In this document: one piece after another, positions 33,218-41,938 of the stretch
Numbering within the stretch: the first letter of the stretch is position 1
How the letters are laid out: every line of letters begins with the position of its first letter
From: Arthrobacter sp. ISL-30
GTDB taxonomy: Bacteria; Actinomycetota; Actinomycetes; Actinomycetales; Micrococcaceae
Direction of reading: 5' to 3'
Length of the DNA stretch: 64,000 bases
Assembly: GCF_018613855.1 (NCBI RefSeq)
Contig: NZ_JAGGPK010000039.1
Coordinates: forward strand, 1-64,000
The notes under the pieces: model-generated
What the model was told of the DNA's origin: nothing
Seen by the model: the letters and a program-made list of their open reading frames with translations, nothing else
Databases searched by the model: none
Program-made: the position numbers and the translations under genes

Positions 33218-33472
33218 ATGTCGAAGTCATTGATGCTCCTGGTACTCGCCGCCCCTGATTCAGAACAGGGAGTCTTTGGGGAGCAACACGGCGCAATCAG
33301 GGGTCAAGCGCGAGCCATAATTGAGGACATCCTGCAGGGGACAGCCCCGGAGGAACAGTATCTGCGGAGCCGGCTTGAGCGCTGTGTGGCCAGGCATCCG
33401 GGCCGGCCGGAAGAGGCCCTACTGGAACACTTGATGCAACGCGACGGCCATGTCGGGATTATCGTGGCGTGA
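33218..33472 (+). CDS. Small hypothetical protein
   Basis: An 84-residue protein, soluble apart from a short hydrophobic start (LMLLVLAA), with a mostly helical middle (RAIIEDILQGTAPEEQYLRSRLERC). No family recognised. GAGAGGAG precedes the ATG by six bases. The stop codon begins a short repeat region before the convergent TetR gene. It could be a stress-induced small protein given the shared upstream motif, but that is only context. Confidence 0.6.
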   Translation: MSKSLMLLVLAAPDSEQGVFGEQHGAIRGQARAIIEDILQGTAPEEQYLRSRLERCVARHPGRPEEALLEHLMQRDGHVGIIVA

Positions 33473-33517
33473 GCGTCGGCGCCGCGACCAGCCTGCGCGA
33501 CCAGCCTGGGCGTGAGC
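33466..33517. repeat. Nested short repeats between two convergent stop codons
   Basis: GGCGTGAGC at 33466-33474 (containing the stop of the small gene) recurs at 33509-33517, directly before the TetR stop. Between them GCGACCAGCCTG is repeated at 33484-33495 and 33497-33508 (13-bp period). Confidence 0.8.
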
Positions 33518-34195
33518 CTACATTCTGTGGTGGTCGATCAGCCATCCACCCATTTGACGGGCCCGAAGGGATGCCTCCAGGTCGCCTTCCGAGGCGGAGA
33601 TGATGGAACCCTTCATGAGGATGTGCCAAGACCGCGCAAAATCTTCCGGATCCCTCAGTCCCGCTTCTTCGGCGAGGACCTGGATGTGGCCACGTATTCT
33701 CGCGAGGTAATCGATGCTCGCCCGCCCCAAGGGGTGTCCCGGGCCCATCTCCAGCAGGATGTTAATGAAGGAACAGGCCTCGAAATCGTCCCGACGGAAC
33801 CAGTCCGCAAAGACGTCGAAGATGGAGAGCAGCTGTTCCGAAGGTGTCGTTGCACGCTTGCGGGCTTCCTCGATAATCAGCTCCACGGTCCAGACCTGGT
33901 CCCGCCGTTCGAGGAACGCCAGGACCACATCGTCCTTGGAGGGGAAGTGCCTGTAGAACGTAGCCTTCGCAACACCTGAGGAGGCGATCAGCTCATTAAT
34001 GCCGACGTCCCGGACTCCGCGGCGGGAAAAGAGGTCGTAGGCCACGTTCAGGACACGTTCAGTGGCATCGACACGGCTGCGGCTCGGAGTGGTGGCCGGG
34101 GCGGGCTCGATATCGGAAACCGAAGAAGGCAGCTTCGGCGCCTCCAGGGTTTCTGTCGGCGCGGGCTCTATAAAGGGCTGCTCTGGGGAATTCAT
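33518..34195 (-). CDS. TetR/AcrR-family transcriptional regulator
   Basis: A 225-residue regulator with an unusual ~40-residue Pro/Ser/Thr-rich N-terminal tail before the TetR helix-turn-helix (TERVLNVAYDLFSRRGVRDVGINELIASSGVAKATFYRHF). The C-terminal ligand domain is divergent, as usual, and gives no hint of the effector. An 18-bp palindrome 24 bp upstream of its ATG is the likely self-operator. It lies downstream of a CPBP-like gene and an enoyl-CoA hydratase on the same strand, so it may control them or itself only. Confidence 0.9.
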   Translation of the reverse strand: MNSPEQPFIEPAPTETLEAPKLPSSVSDIEPAPATTPSRSRVDATERVLNVAYDLFSRRGVRDVGINELIASSGVAKATFYRHFPSKDDVVLAFLERRDQVWTVELIIEEARKRATTPSEQLLSIFDVFADWFRRDDFEACSFINILLEMGPGHPLGRASIDYLARIRGHIQVLAEEAGLRDPEDFARSWHILMKGSIISASEGDLEASLRARQMGGWLIDHHRM

Positions 34196-34218
34196 CGTCG
34201 CACAGTCTACACGGCAAC

Positions 34219-34236
34219 AGACAGACCTGTCTGTCT
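34219..34236. promoter_or_regulatory. TetR-type operator
   Basis: AGACAGAC-CT-GTCTGTCT: perfect 8-bp arms with a 2-bp centre, 24 bp upstream of the TetR gene start. Size and symmetry fit TetR-family autoregulation. Confidence 0.75.
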
Positions 34237-34246
34237 ATGCCTCTCC

Positions 34247-35065
34247 CTAATAAAGGAAGATGTCTATCCACTCGCGGTTATGGGCGTGCAGCAGGACCAG
34301 GAACAGGACGAAGTCAAAGAGCAAGTGCACGGAAACGATGTAGGAGAGCGACTTCGTGGCCGAGAAGATCCGCGCCTGCAGCAAGGCGAACGGAAAGATG
34401 AACAATGGGGCCCACGACCTGAACCCAAGCTCCCACAGGAAGGACGTGAACAGAACGGCCTGCAGGATATTGGCCTGCCATTCCGGGAGGTGCCTGCGCA
34501 AGAGGGTGAAGGCTGTGCAGATGAAGAACAACTCATCCCAGATGCCCAAGGCATTGGTGCCAAGGAACAGCCGGAAGATGTCTTCGGTGTCTGAGGCCGC
34601 CGGCCAGTTCCGGTAGACCTCCGTCCGAACCATATAGACGGGCAGCACCGCGTACCCCAGGACCAGCACGACCGGCAGGTACCATTTCTCGGCTTTCGTC
34701 CAGCGTTGCCCTGTCAGGACGGGAAACCGCACGGCATGGTCCTTGAACACGAAACGGGACACGAAATAGGGGAACCCCACCGCAACGATCATGGCCGTCC
34801 CCATAACCACCATGTGTTCGGTACTGATGTCCGTGGTGATCGGCACCGCCGACATCACCGCCAGGCCGACTCCAATCAGGGAAAGATCCTTGAGCAACTG
34901 CCTGTCAATGAAGCCGGCGGCCAGCAACGCCAGCACCAGCAGGGAAAATCCCAACAGCCGGTTTTCCAGGGCGAACAAGACAAAGCCGGCCCCGGATACC
35001 AGCACCGCTGGAACCAGCTTGAGCCGTTGCCTGATGATTGTTTGCGGGGATGTAGAGACACTCAT
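34247..35065 (-). CDS. CPBP-like intramembrane protease homologue
   Basis: A roughly 272-residue membrane protein with about eight hydrophobic segments. WDELFFICTAFTLLRR, SFLWELGF and VHLLFDF occupy the positions of the three CPBP/Abi motifs (EExxxR, FxxxH, HxxxN/D). However, the first glutamate is Asp and the second-motif His is not obvious, so catalytic activity is doubtful. The start is uncertain: ATG 35065 is used, with ATG 35107 and GTG 35128 possible upstream; none has a good ribosome site. It begins just after the enoyl-CoA hydratase gene. Confidence 0.65.
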   Translation of the reverse strand: MSVSTSPQTIIRQRLKLVPAVLVSGAGFVLFALENRLLGFSLLVLALLAAGFIDRQLLKDLSLIGVGLAVMSAVPITTDISTEHMVVMGTAMIVAVGFPYFVSRFVFKDHAVRFPVLTGQRWTKAEKWYLPVVLVLGYAVLPVYMVRTEVYRNWPAASDTEDIFRLFLGTNALGIWDELFFICTAFTLLRRHLPEWQANILQAVLFTSFLWELGFRSWAPLFIFPFALLQARIFSATKSLSYIVSVHLLFDFVLFLVLLHAHNREWIDIFLY

Positions 35066-35131
35066 GAGCTGAAGAACCTCACTTTGTTCCGTCTTCCGAT
35101 CATCCATCAGGGAAGGCCACTCGGCCACCCT

Positions 35132-35911
35132 CTAGGAATGTTTGAAGACCGGCTCCCGCTTCTCCGCGAAGGCGGCCATGCCCTCTTTCTGGTCGTCAGA
35201 GGCAAACAAGGAGTGGAAGAGCCTGCGTTCAAAGACCACGCCGTGGGCGAGTCCCGTCTCAAAAGCCGCGTTCACGGCTTCCTTGGCAAGCATGGCCGCA
35301 GGCTTGGACTTGGAGGCGATAACCTCCGCGGCCTTCAGTGCCTCTTCGACGACGTCGGCGGCGGGCACGATCCGGGACACCAGCCCTGCCCTCTCTGCCT
35401 CCTCGGCTTCCATGGTGCGACCGGTCAGGATCAGGTCCATAGCCTTGGCCTTGCCGATTGCGCGAGTTAGCCGCTGCGAGCCACCCATGCCCGGGATGAC
35501 GCCGAGATTGATTTCCGGCTGGCCAAATCGGGCGGTGTCACCGGCAATGACGATGTCGCACATCATGGCGAGCTCGCAGCCTCCTCCTAGGGCATAGCCG
35601 GAAACCGCCGCAATGAGCGGGATGCGGAGCCTGGTGAGGTCCTCCCATTGCCGGAACCAGTCGAGGGCGTACATTTCCAGGTAGCCCTTGTCCGCCATTT
35701 CCTTGATGTCCGCTCCTGCAGCGAAGGCCTTTTCGGAGCCCGTAATCACTACCGCACCAACGCCGGTATCCTGGTCCATCGCCGTCACGGCCGCGACCAA
35801 TTCGGACATGGTTTGCCCATTGAGGGCATTGAGCGCCTTGGGGCGGTTGAGCGTCACGAGCCCCACCCGTCCACGCTGCTCCACCAGGATATTGCGATAC
35901 TCGTCAGCCAA
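35132..35911 (-). CDS. Enoyl-CoA hydratase
   Basis: A 259-residue crotonase-family enzyme adding water to trans-2-enoyl-CoA. The oxyanion-hole segment AAGADIKEM is at about 68-76; the two catalytic glutamates are in [11 protein letters not shown] and [11 protein letters not shown], both present as in FadB/EchA hydratases. The length is typical. It leads a minus-strand run with the CPBP-like and TetR genes. It may serve fatty acid or branched-chain amino acid breakdown together with the valine genes 3 kb downstream. Confidence 0.92.
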   Translation of the reverse strand: MADEYRNILVEQRGRVGLVTLNRPKALNALNGQTMSELVAAVTAMDQDTGVGAVVITGSEKAFAAGADIKEMADKGYLEMYALDWFRQWEDLTRLRIPLIAAVSGYALGGGCELAMMCDIVIAGDTARFGQPEINLGVIPGMGGSQRLTRAIGKAKAMDLILTGRTMEAEEAERAGLVSRIVPAADVVEEALKAAEVIASKSKPAAMLAKEAVNAAFETGLAHGVVFERRLFHSLFASDDQKEGMAAFAEKREPVFKHS

Positions 35912-35982
35912 GCCTCTCCCCTGTCTTTATTCATGGCATTCACCGTCTGTTCAGGCTACCCGCGGTAGGCCAAACTGGCTGC

Positions 35983-36456
35983 ATGAACACAACGACTGGA
36001 AAAACTGCCGGGAAAAAGGACCGAATCGTCATCGTCATCGTCTCCGTCATCGCAGTGCTGGTCGTGACAGCAGTGGCCGTGGTTTTCTTGCGCGGAGATC
36101 CCAAAACGCTGGAGGAGTCAACCCCCGCAGGAGTTGTCCAGCGATACAGCAGCGCGGTCATTGAGGGGGACACCGCAGCCGCGAAGTCCTATCTGACGGA
36201 GGACGCGCAGGCGCGATGCAGTGGCTACTACGGGACGATGGAGGCCTCCCGCATCGTCTTGGTCTCGACGACCGAGCGAGCCGAGTCCGCGACGGTGAAG
36301 GTCTCCATCGTCAACTCCTACTCCGGCGGACCCTTTGGACCGTCTGAAACGCAGATGGAGGACGCGTTCTCCCTGGTGAAGGTCAATGGCAGATGGATGA
36401 TTGACCAGGCCCCTTATCCGCTCATGAACTGTGGTGGAACGCCGGTGAAGCGATGA
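35983..36456 (+). CDS. Membrane-anchored hypothetical protein
   Basis: A 157-residue protein: cytoplasmic basic tail, one membrane helix at about 15-35 (IVIVIVSVIAVLVVTAVAVVF), then an extracellular domain with a DUF4878/nuclear-transport-factor-like look (RYSSAVIEGDTAAAKSYL ... VNGRWMIDQ). Two cysteines in the outer domain could pair. No precise family can be claimed. The stop overlaps the ATG of the DUF5671 gene, so the two are co-expressed. Confidence 0.75.
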   Translation: MNTTTGKTAGKKDRIVIVIVSVIAVLVVTAVAVVFLRGDPKTLEESTPAGVVQRYSSAVIEGDTAAAKSYLTEDAQARCSGYYGTMEASRIVLVSTTERAESATVKVSIVNSYSGGPFGPSETQMEDAFSLVKVNGRWMIDQAPYPLMNCGGTPVKR

Positions 36457-38219
36457 GCTCGCCTTCTTCGGCAATGGTTTCCACAGCGGGTCCGGCCCAA
36501 AACGTCCTCCGCCGGCTGATCCTGTACGTGCTGTTGTTCGCGTTAGTGATAATCACGGCGATCGGGATCAGTGGGCTCCTTGAGCGCCTCCTCAGTTCCG
36601 AGTCAGTGCTTGCCACAAGCGCCGTCGGCGGCCTTGCCCGCGCCTTTGCCTTCACCTTGATCGGGGGACCGCTCGCGGGCCTGCTCTGGTGGTTCGTTTG
36701 GAAGAGGCTGGACGAGGAGGCGGAGCGAGCCGCACCCGGATGGGGCCTTTATCTTGCCGGCATGTACACGGTCTCGCTCGTCGTTGCGACTACCGGGCTG
36801 CTTGCTACCGCAACTTCCTTCATCGGGCGCTTCGAGCCGCAATGGTATTCACCTCTGTCCAGCGGACTGGTGTGGAGTGGAGTGTGGCTGTGGCACCGTT
36901 GGATGTGGCGGCACACATTCAAAAGCCCAACAAACCTTGACGATGTCCCCGCCGTCCTTGGAACGCTCTTCGGCCTGATCCTTGCTACCGGCGCTTTCAT
37001 TAGCGCCTTAAGCGGTTTGCTGGACGTCGCCATCCGCGGTGATAGCAGCCTCACCCCGGGCACGGACCTGTGGTGGCAACCCGTGCTACGGTCCTTGATC
37101 TGGGCCATAGGCGGGGGCCTCATTTGGTGGTGGCACTGGTTCCGCGGGGGAGGACATCGGCTACGGACCGGCCTCATGAATGTTGCCCTCATCGTTGTGG
37201 GGGTATTCGCCGCAGGCCTGACTGCGTTAGGCGGGTTCGGCGTCGTGCTCTTTGTGCTTTTGCGGCTGGCCTTCGACAGGAGCAACAGCATCACTGGGCT
37301 GCTGGAGCCGCTCGCCCCCGCACTGGCAGCCGCCGCCGTCGGCGCCCTGGTATGGCGCTATCACCGCACTGTGGCAGCGGAACGATCCGCTGAGACAAGG
37401 CGCGCGAGCCTGCTGGTGACATCGGGAGTTAGCCTGGTGGCAGCTGCCTCCGGCGTCGGTGTCATCATCAACGCAACCCTTGCCGCAGCGGTTTCGCCGC
37501 TGGCAGGAAGCGCCACGCGTACCCTGCTCCTTGGAGGCATCAGCTCCCTCGTTGTTGGAGGTCCCGTCTGGTGGCAGGCGTGGAAGCCGATGAGGCGGCC
37601 GCAATCGGCCGAGGACATCCCTCCCGGCAGGCGTGTCTACCTCATCGTGTTCTTCGGGATCAGCGCCGTGGTTGCGCTCATCGCGCTACTGGTCATTGGG
37701 TACCGGCTTTTCGAATTCCTCCTCGGCGAGGTGTCGGAAGGCAGCATGCTGGACCGGGTCCGCGCTCCCTTCGGGCTGCTGGTGGCGGCCGGGCTCGTGG
37801 CGGGCTACCACTTCGCGGCATGGCGGCATGACCGAGCGCTCGTCGCCGCCGTCGCGCCCAGGGCCCGGACGATAGGGCATGTCACCCTGGTGACAGGTTC
37901 CAATGAGGAAGTGTTGTCCCAGGCCGTCAGTGACGCAAGCGGAGCCTACGTCACTGTTTGGAGACGTGCCGACGGCGTCGCCGCACCATCCGCCTCGGAG
38001 GCCGGTTCGGCGGCCCCTACAGGAGTCGATGGCGAGTCGGGGGTTGACGAGGAGGCGCGGGTGGACGAGGAGGCGCGACAGGCGGCGCTTCGTGAGCAGG
38101 TAACCAAGGCCCTTGAAGGCATCACAGCAGGACATGTGCTGCTTGTAGTCGACAGGGAAAATGGCCAAAGAATGCACATTGACGTGATTCCGGTGGAGAC
38201 GGGCGGTGCGGTCCGATGA
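36453..38219 (+). CDS. DUF5671-containing multi-spanning membrane protein
   Basis: A 588-residue protein with about 12-14 hydrophobic segments arranged as three similar blocks (FTLIGGPLAGLLWWFVWKRL, LIWAIGGGLIWWWHWFRGG, LVVGGPVWWQAWKPM). This internal repetition is typical of DUF5671 proteins. A hydrophilic C-terminal domain (about 490-588) has an acidic DEEARVDEEARQ repeat and ends in a small alpha/beta stretch. Function unknown. It is translationally coupled to the preceding single-span protein, so a membrane complex is likely. It converges with mmsB. Confidence 0.8.
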   Translation: MSSPSSAMVSTAGPAQNVLRRLILYVLLFALVIITAIGISGLLERLLSSESVLATSAVGGLARAFAFTLIGGPLAGLLWWFVWKRLDEEAERAAPGWGLYLAGMYTVSLVVATTGLLATATSFIGRFEPQWYSPLSSGLVWSGVWLWHRWMWRHTFKSPTNLDDVPAVLGTLFGLILATGAFISALSGLLDVAIRGDSSLTPGTDLWWQPVLRSLIWAIGGGLIWWWHWFRGGGHRLRTGLMNVALIVVGVFAAGLTALGGFGVVLFVLLRLAFDRSNSITGLLEPLAPALAAAAVGALVWRYHRTVAAERSAETRRASLLVTSGVSLVAAASGVGVIINATLAAAVSPLAGSATRTLLLGGISSLVVGGPVWWQAWKPMRRPQSAEDIPPGRRVYLIVFFGISAVVALIALLVIGYRLFEFLLGEVSEGSMLDRVRAPFGLLVAAGLVAGYHFAAWRHDRALVAAVAPRARTIGHVTLVTGSNEEVLSQAVSDASGAYVTVWRRADGVAAPSASEAGSAAPTGVDGESGVDEEARVDEEARQAALREQVTKALEGITAGHVLLVVDRENGQRMHIDVIPVETGGAVR

Positions 38220-38276
38220 AACGCGGCCTCCGCCGTCGTCCGCGCGGCCCGGGCTGTCATCCTCCGGCCCGCCAGG

Positions 38277-39215
38277 CTACCCGCCGGACTTCTCGCGGAT
38301 GTCGTTGATGATGCCGGAGAAATCCCGGGTCGCTCCGTCGCCCTCTGCGAAGGCGTCGTAGATTCGTGAGGCCAGCCTGCCCATTTCAGCCACTGCTCCG
38401 GTGCCCTCCACTGCATTCACCGCCAGCCGAAGGTCCTTGGCCATGAGGGCTCCGGCGAATCCGGGCTGGTAGTCCCTGTTGGCCGGACTCGTTGGGACAG
38501 GGCCGGGCACCGGGCAGTTCGTGGTCAGCGCCCAGCACTGCCCAGAGGCGTTGGAGGCTACGTCGAACAGCACTTGATGGCTCAGGCCAAGCTTTTCCCC
38601 GAGCACAAACGCTTCGCAAACAGCAATCATGGAAACACCGAGGATCATGTTGTTGCACACCTTGGCGGCCTGCCCTGAGCCGTGGTCCCCGCAGTGCACG
38701 ATCCTCCGGCCCATCACTTCGAGCACCGGTTTCACGGTTTCAAAGTCTTCGGGCAGGGCACCCACCATAAACGTCAGCGTTCCCGCTTCGGCGCCCACCA
38801 CGCCACCGGAGACTGGAGCATCCACGGAGCGGTGACCGGCCTCGAGGGCGATTTCCGCAGCCTCCCGGGCCTCGTCCACATTGATGGTGGAGCAATCCAG
38901 GAACAGCGTGTCCGGTGGTGCCTGGGACAGGAGGCCTGGCCCGCCGTCGACTCCCCGATAGGCATCCAGGACATGCCGGCCGCTGGGAAGCATCGTCAAT
39001 ACGACTGACGCGTCCTTGACGGCTTCGGCGGCGGAATCCACAGTGGCAATGCCGTGTTCGCGTGCGGCCTCCAGCGCAGCCGGCACGGGATCGTACGCTG
39101 CCAGGCTGTACCCGGCCTTGACCAGGTTCACCGCCATGGGACCGCCCATATGCCCCAGTCCGAGGAAGGCAATGGTACCGATGGCGGCAGGGTCGGGGGT
39201 TGGGTTTTCCGTCAT
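38277..39215 (-). CDS. mmsB: 3-hydroxyisobutyrate dehydrogenase
   Basis: Oxidises 3-hydroxyisobutyrate to methylmalonate semialdehyde with NAD+ in valine breakdown. 312 aa, beta-hydroxyacid dehydrogenase family: IAFLGLGHMGGPMAVNLVKAG (dinucleotide loop), VDAPVSGGVVGAEAGTL (substrate loop), catalytic Lys in GSGQAAKVCNNMILG, and KDLRLAV near the end. AAAGGAGACG precedes the ATG. The last gene of the mmsA-hydrolase-mmsB run. Confidence 0.95.
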   Translation of the reverse strand: MTENPTPDPAAIGTIAFLGLGHMGGPMAVNLVKAGYSLAAYDPVPAALEAAREHGIATVDSAAEAVKDASVVLTMLPSGRHVLDAYRGVDGGPGLLSQAPPDTLFLDCSTINVDEAREAAEIALEAGHRSVDAPVSGGVVGAEAGTLTFMVGALPEDFETVKPVLEVMGRRIVHCGDHGSGQAAKVCNNMILGVSMIAVCEAFVLGEKLGLSHQVLFDVASNASGQCWALTTNCPVPGPVPTSPANRDYQPGFAGALMAKDLRLAVNAVEGTGAVAEMGRLASRIYDAFAEGDGATRDFSGIINDIREKSGG

Positions 39216-39266
39216 TTCGTCTCCTTTGACTGCACTTTCAGCGAACCTTCCGGCCTTCAGGACACT

Positions 39267-40331
39267 TCAGCTGGCATCTGCCCGGATGGAGGCGAGGCCC
39301 AGTTCCCGCTCGCCCAACGGGGCGAAGAATCCCTCGACGATGTCTGTGGACACTTCCGCCAAAGACGCCGGCCGCCACCGCGGGTTGCGGTCCTTGTCCA
39401 CCACCTGCGCCCGGATGCCCTCGCGGAAATCGGGACCTTCAAGGCAGCGCAGCCCTACCCGATACTCCTGGTCGAGCGCTTCCTCCAGGCTCATTCCCCG
39501 GACCCTCCGGAGGGAGGCCAGCGTAACCTTCACGGCCGTCGGCGATTTCGTCTCGATCATCCTGGCGGCGTCAGCGGCGTCGCCGCCCACGGCATGAAGC
39601 CGGGCCACGATCGTGCTTGCGTTGTCCGAGCCGTAGCAGGCGTCGATCCAATCCATGCTGGATTGAAGGGCCGACGCCGGAGGTTCTTCGGCGAAGCGCT
39701 CGACGGCGGCCTCGATCGTCCCGTCTTCGAGTGCGGCTGCGAAGTCGTCCAGCTTCCCGGACGGCACGAAGTGGTCGGCCAGGCCGAGGAAGACGGCGTC
39801 GCCGCCGTCGAGGTGGGCTCCGGTCAGGGCTGCGTGGGTCCCCGCCTCACCCGGCGAGCGCGACAGCAGCAGGGTGCCGCCGACGTCGGGCACAAAACCA
39901 ATGGTGGTTTCCGGCATGCCGGTACGCGTCCGTTCCGTCACGACGCGCACCGAGCCATGAGCCGAAATCCCCACTCCCCCGCCTAGCACGAGGCCGTCCA
40001 TCAACGCGATGTAGGGCTTCGGATAGCGGGCGATCAGGGCGTTCAGCCGATACTCCATCCGCCAGAACTCAGGTGTCCGGTCTCCCCCGGCGAGGATATC
40101 CGTATAGATGGCAACGATGTCGCCGCCGGCACACAGGCCGCGGTGTCCCGCTCCCCGCAGGAGGACGGCCTCCACGTCGTCATCCCCGGCCCACTCGCTG
40201 AGCTGCTCAAATATGGCGGCCACCATCCCTGCGGTGAGGGCGTTGACGGCGTTGGGCCGGTTCAGGATGGCGACGCCGAGCCTCCCCCTGCGCTCGAACA
40301 GCACCTCATCAGTGATTGCGGGGTCCCCCAT
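39267..40331 (-). CDS. 3-hydroxyisobutyryl-CoA hydrolase
   Basis: A 354-residue crotonase-fold thioesterase, longer than enoyl-CoA hydratases as expected for HIBYL-CoA hydrolase. Signatures: GAGHRGLCAGGDIVAIY, GLVLGGGVGISAHGS, MPETTIGFVPDVGGT and the C-terminal VDKDRNPRW. ATG 40331 overlaps the mmsA stop (TAATG). It lies between mmsA and mmsB, so the three enzymes take 3-hydroxyisobutyryl-CoA to propionyl-CoA in valine catabolism. Confidence 0.93.
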   Translation of the reverse strand: MGDPAITDEVLFERRGRLGVAILNRPNAVNALTAGMVAAIFEQLSEWAGDDDVEAVLLRGAGHRGLCAGGDIVAIYTDILAGGDRTPEFWRMEYRLNALIARYPKPYIALMDGLVLGGGVGISAHGSVRVVTERTRTGMPETTIGFVPDVGGTLLLSRSPGEAGTHAALTGAHLDGGDAVFLGLADHFVPSGKLDDFAAALEDGTIEAAVERFAEEPPASALQSSMDWIDACYGSDNASTIVARLHAVGGDAADAARMIETKSPTAVKVTLASLRRVRGMSLEEALDQEYRVGLRCLEGPDFREGIRAQVVDKDRNPRWRPASLAEVSTDIVEGFFAPLGERELGLASIRADAS

Positions 40332-41830
40332 TAGCTTCCTTCCGGCATGATGAAGCTGGCGCCCTGGCGAATGCCGGAGGGCCAACGCGAGGTCACCGTC
40401 TTGGTCTTGGTGTAGAAGCGGAAGGCGTCCGGGCCGTGCTGGTTCAGGTCGCCGAAGCCCGACGCCTTCCAGCCACCAAAGGTGTAGTAGGCAATGGGCA
40501 CGGGGATGGGGACGTTGACCCCCACCATGCCTACTTCAACCCTGCTGGCGAAGTCGCGCGCGGAGTCGCCGTCGCGGGTGAAGATCGCGACACCGTTGCC
40601 ATATTGGTGCTCGCTGCAGAGCCGGAGCGCTTCCTCGTAGTTGGCCGCCCGAATGACGCTCAGCACAGGCCCGAAGATCTCCTCCTTGTAGACCTTCATG
40701 TCCTTGGTGACGTGGTCGAACAGCGTGGGACCCAGCCAGAAGCCGCCGTCGTAACCTTCCACGGTGAGGCCGCGTCCGTCAGCCAGGAGCTCGGCGCCAT
40801 CATCGAGCCCGGACTGGATGTAGCCCTCGATCCGCTCCTTGGCGGCCCCCGTCACAACGGGTCCGAAGTCCACGTCCTTGTCCAGGCTGGGGCCGACTTT
40901 CAGCTCCTTGACGCGCTTTTGCAGCCGCTCAACAAGGGCGTTGGCAGTGGCCTCGCCAACGGGCACGGCTACGGAAATTGCCATGCAGCGCTCGCCGGCG
41001 GACCCGTAGCCGGCACCGATCAGGGCGTCGGCTGCCATGTCCAGGTCGGCGTCGGGCATGATCACCATATGGTTCTTGGCGCCGCCGAAGCATTGGGCGC
41101 GCTTGCCGTGCGCCGCCGCGGTGGCGTAGATGTATTGGGCGATCGGCGTGGAACCGACAAAGCCGATGGCCTTGACGCGCGGATCCTCGAGAAGCGCATC
41201 CACTGCCTCCTTGTCCCCGTTGACCACGTTGAAGACCCCGTTGGGCACTCCGGCCTCGCTGTAAAGTTCGGCCAGGCGCAGCGGCACCGAGGGGTCGCGC
41301 TCTGAGGGCTTGAGGATGAAGGCGTTGCCGGCAGCCAGGGCGGGTCCGGACTTCCACAGTGGAATCATCGCGGGGAAATTGAAGGGGGTGATCCCAGCTA
41401 CTACGCCGAGAGGCTGCCGCATGGAATGGACATCGATACCTGCTCCGGCGTCGTCGGTGAACTCGCCCTTCAGCAGGTGCGGCGCGCCGGCCGCGAATTC
41501 CACTACCTCGATGCCGCGCTGGATGTCACCCTTTGAATCCAGAAAGGTTTTGCCATGCTCCGAGGACAGCAGTTCGGCGAGCTCGTCCATGTGCTGGTTG
41601 ACCAGATCGACGAACTTCAGCAGGATCCGGCCCCTGCGCTGGGGATTCATGGCGGCCCATTCGAGCTGCCCCTTCTCCGCGTTGGAAATGGCGTTGCCGA
41701 CTTCTTCCCTGCCCGCCAGGGGGACGCGGGCCTGCACTTCACCGGTGCAAGGGTTGTAGACGTCGCCGAAACGGCCGGAGGTGCCTTCGATCCTTTGGCC
41801 GTCAATGTAATGGGAGAGTTCGCGCACCAT
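40331..41830 (-). CDS. mmsA: CoA-acylating methylmalonate-semialdehyde dehydrogenase
   Basis: Converts methylmalonate semialdehyde to propionyl-CoA. 499 aa, ALDH superfamily with the MmsA-type start (HYIDGQRIEGTSGRFGDVYNPCTGEV), TPFNFPAMIPLW and catalytic Cys in GSAGERCMAIS. The catalytic glutamate of hydrolytic ALDHs is replaced in the usual MmsA context (CFGGAKNHMVI), consistent with CoA-dependent chemistry. ATG 41830 has AAAGGAG upstream. First gene of the valine operon; downstream of the IclR gene but separated by a 108-bp promoter-sized gap. Confidence 0.95.
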   Translation of the reverse strand: MVRELSHYIDGQRIEGTSGRFGDVYNPCTGEVQARVPLAGREEVGNAISNAEKGQLEWAAMNPQRRGRILLKFVDLVNQHMDELAELLSSEHGKTFLDSKGDIQRGIEVVEFAAGAPHLLKGEFTDDAGAGIDVHSMRQPLGVVAGITPFNFPAMIPLWKSGPALAAGNAFILKPSERDPSVPLRLAELYSEAGVPNGVFNVVNGDKEAVDALLEDPRVKAIGFVGSTPIAQYIYATAAAHGKRAQCFGGAKNHMVIMPDADLDMAADALIGAGYGSAGERCMAISVAVPVGEATANALVERLQKRVKELKVGPSLDKDVDFGPVVTGAAKERIEGYIQSGLDDGAELLADGRGLTVEGYDGGFWLGPTLFDHVTKDMKVYKEEIFGPVLSVIRAANYEEALRLCSEHQYGNGVAIFTRDGDSARDFASRVEVGMVGVNVPIPVPIAYYTFGGWKASGFGDLNQHGPDAFRFYTKTKTVTSRWPSGIRQGASFIMPEGS

Positions 41831-41871
41831 GATGGAATGCTCCTTTGCATCGTGTGAATGACCTGCCGCGT

Positions 41872-41907
41872 AGTGTGCGGACACTGCTCAGACTGTGACC
41901 CAGGTCA
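41872..41907 (-). promoter_or_regulatory. Two inverted repeats upstream of mmsA
   Basis: AGTGT-GCGG-ACACT (41872-41885) and TGACC-CA-GGTCA (41896-41907) lie 42-77 bp upstream of the mmsA ATG. Either could bind a regulator of valine catabolism. Pattern evidence only. Confidence 0.35.
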
Positions 41908-41938
41908 TCTCTGATGCCGAATATACTCGGACTTCCTA

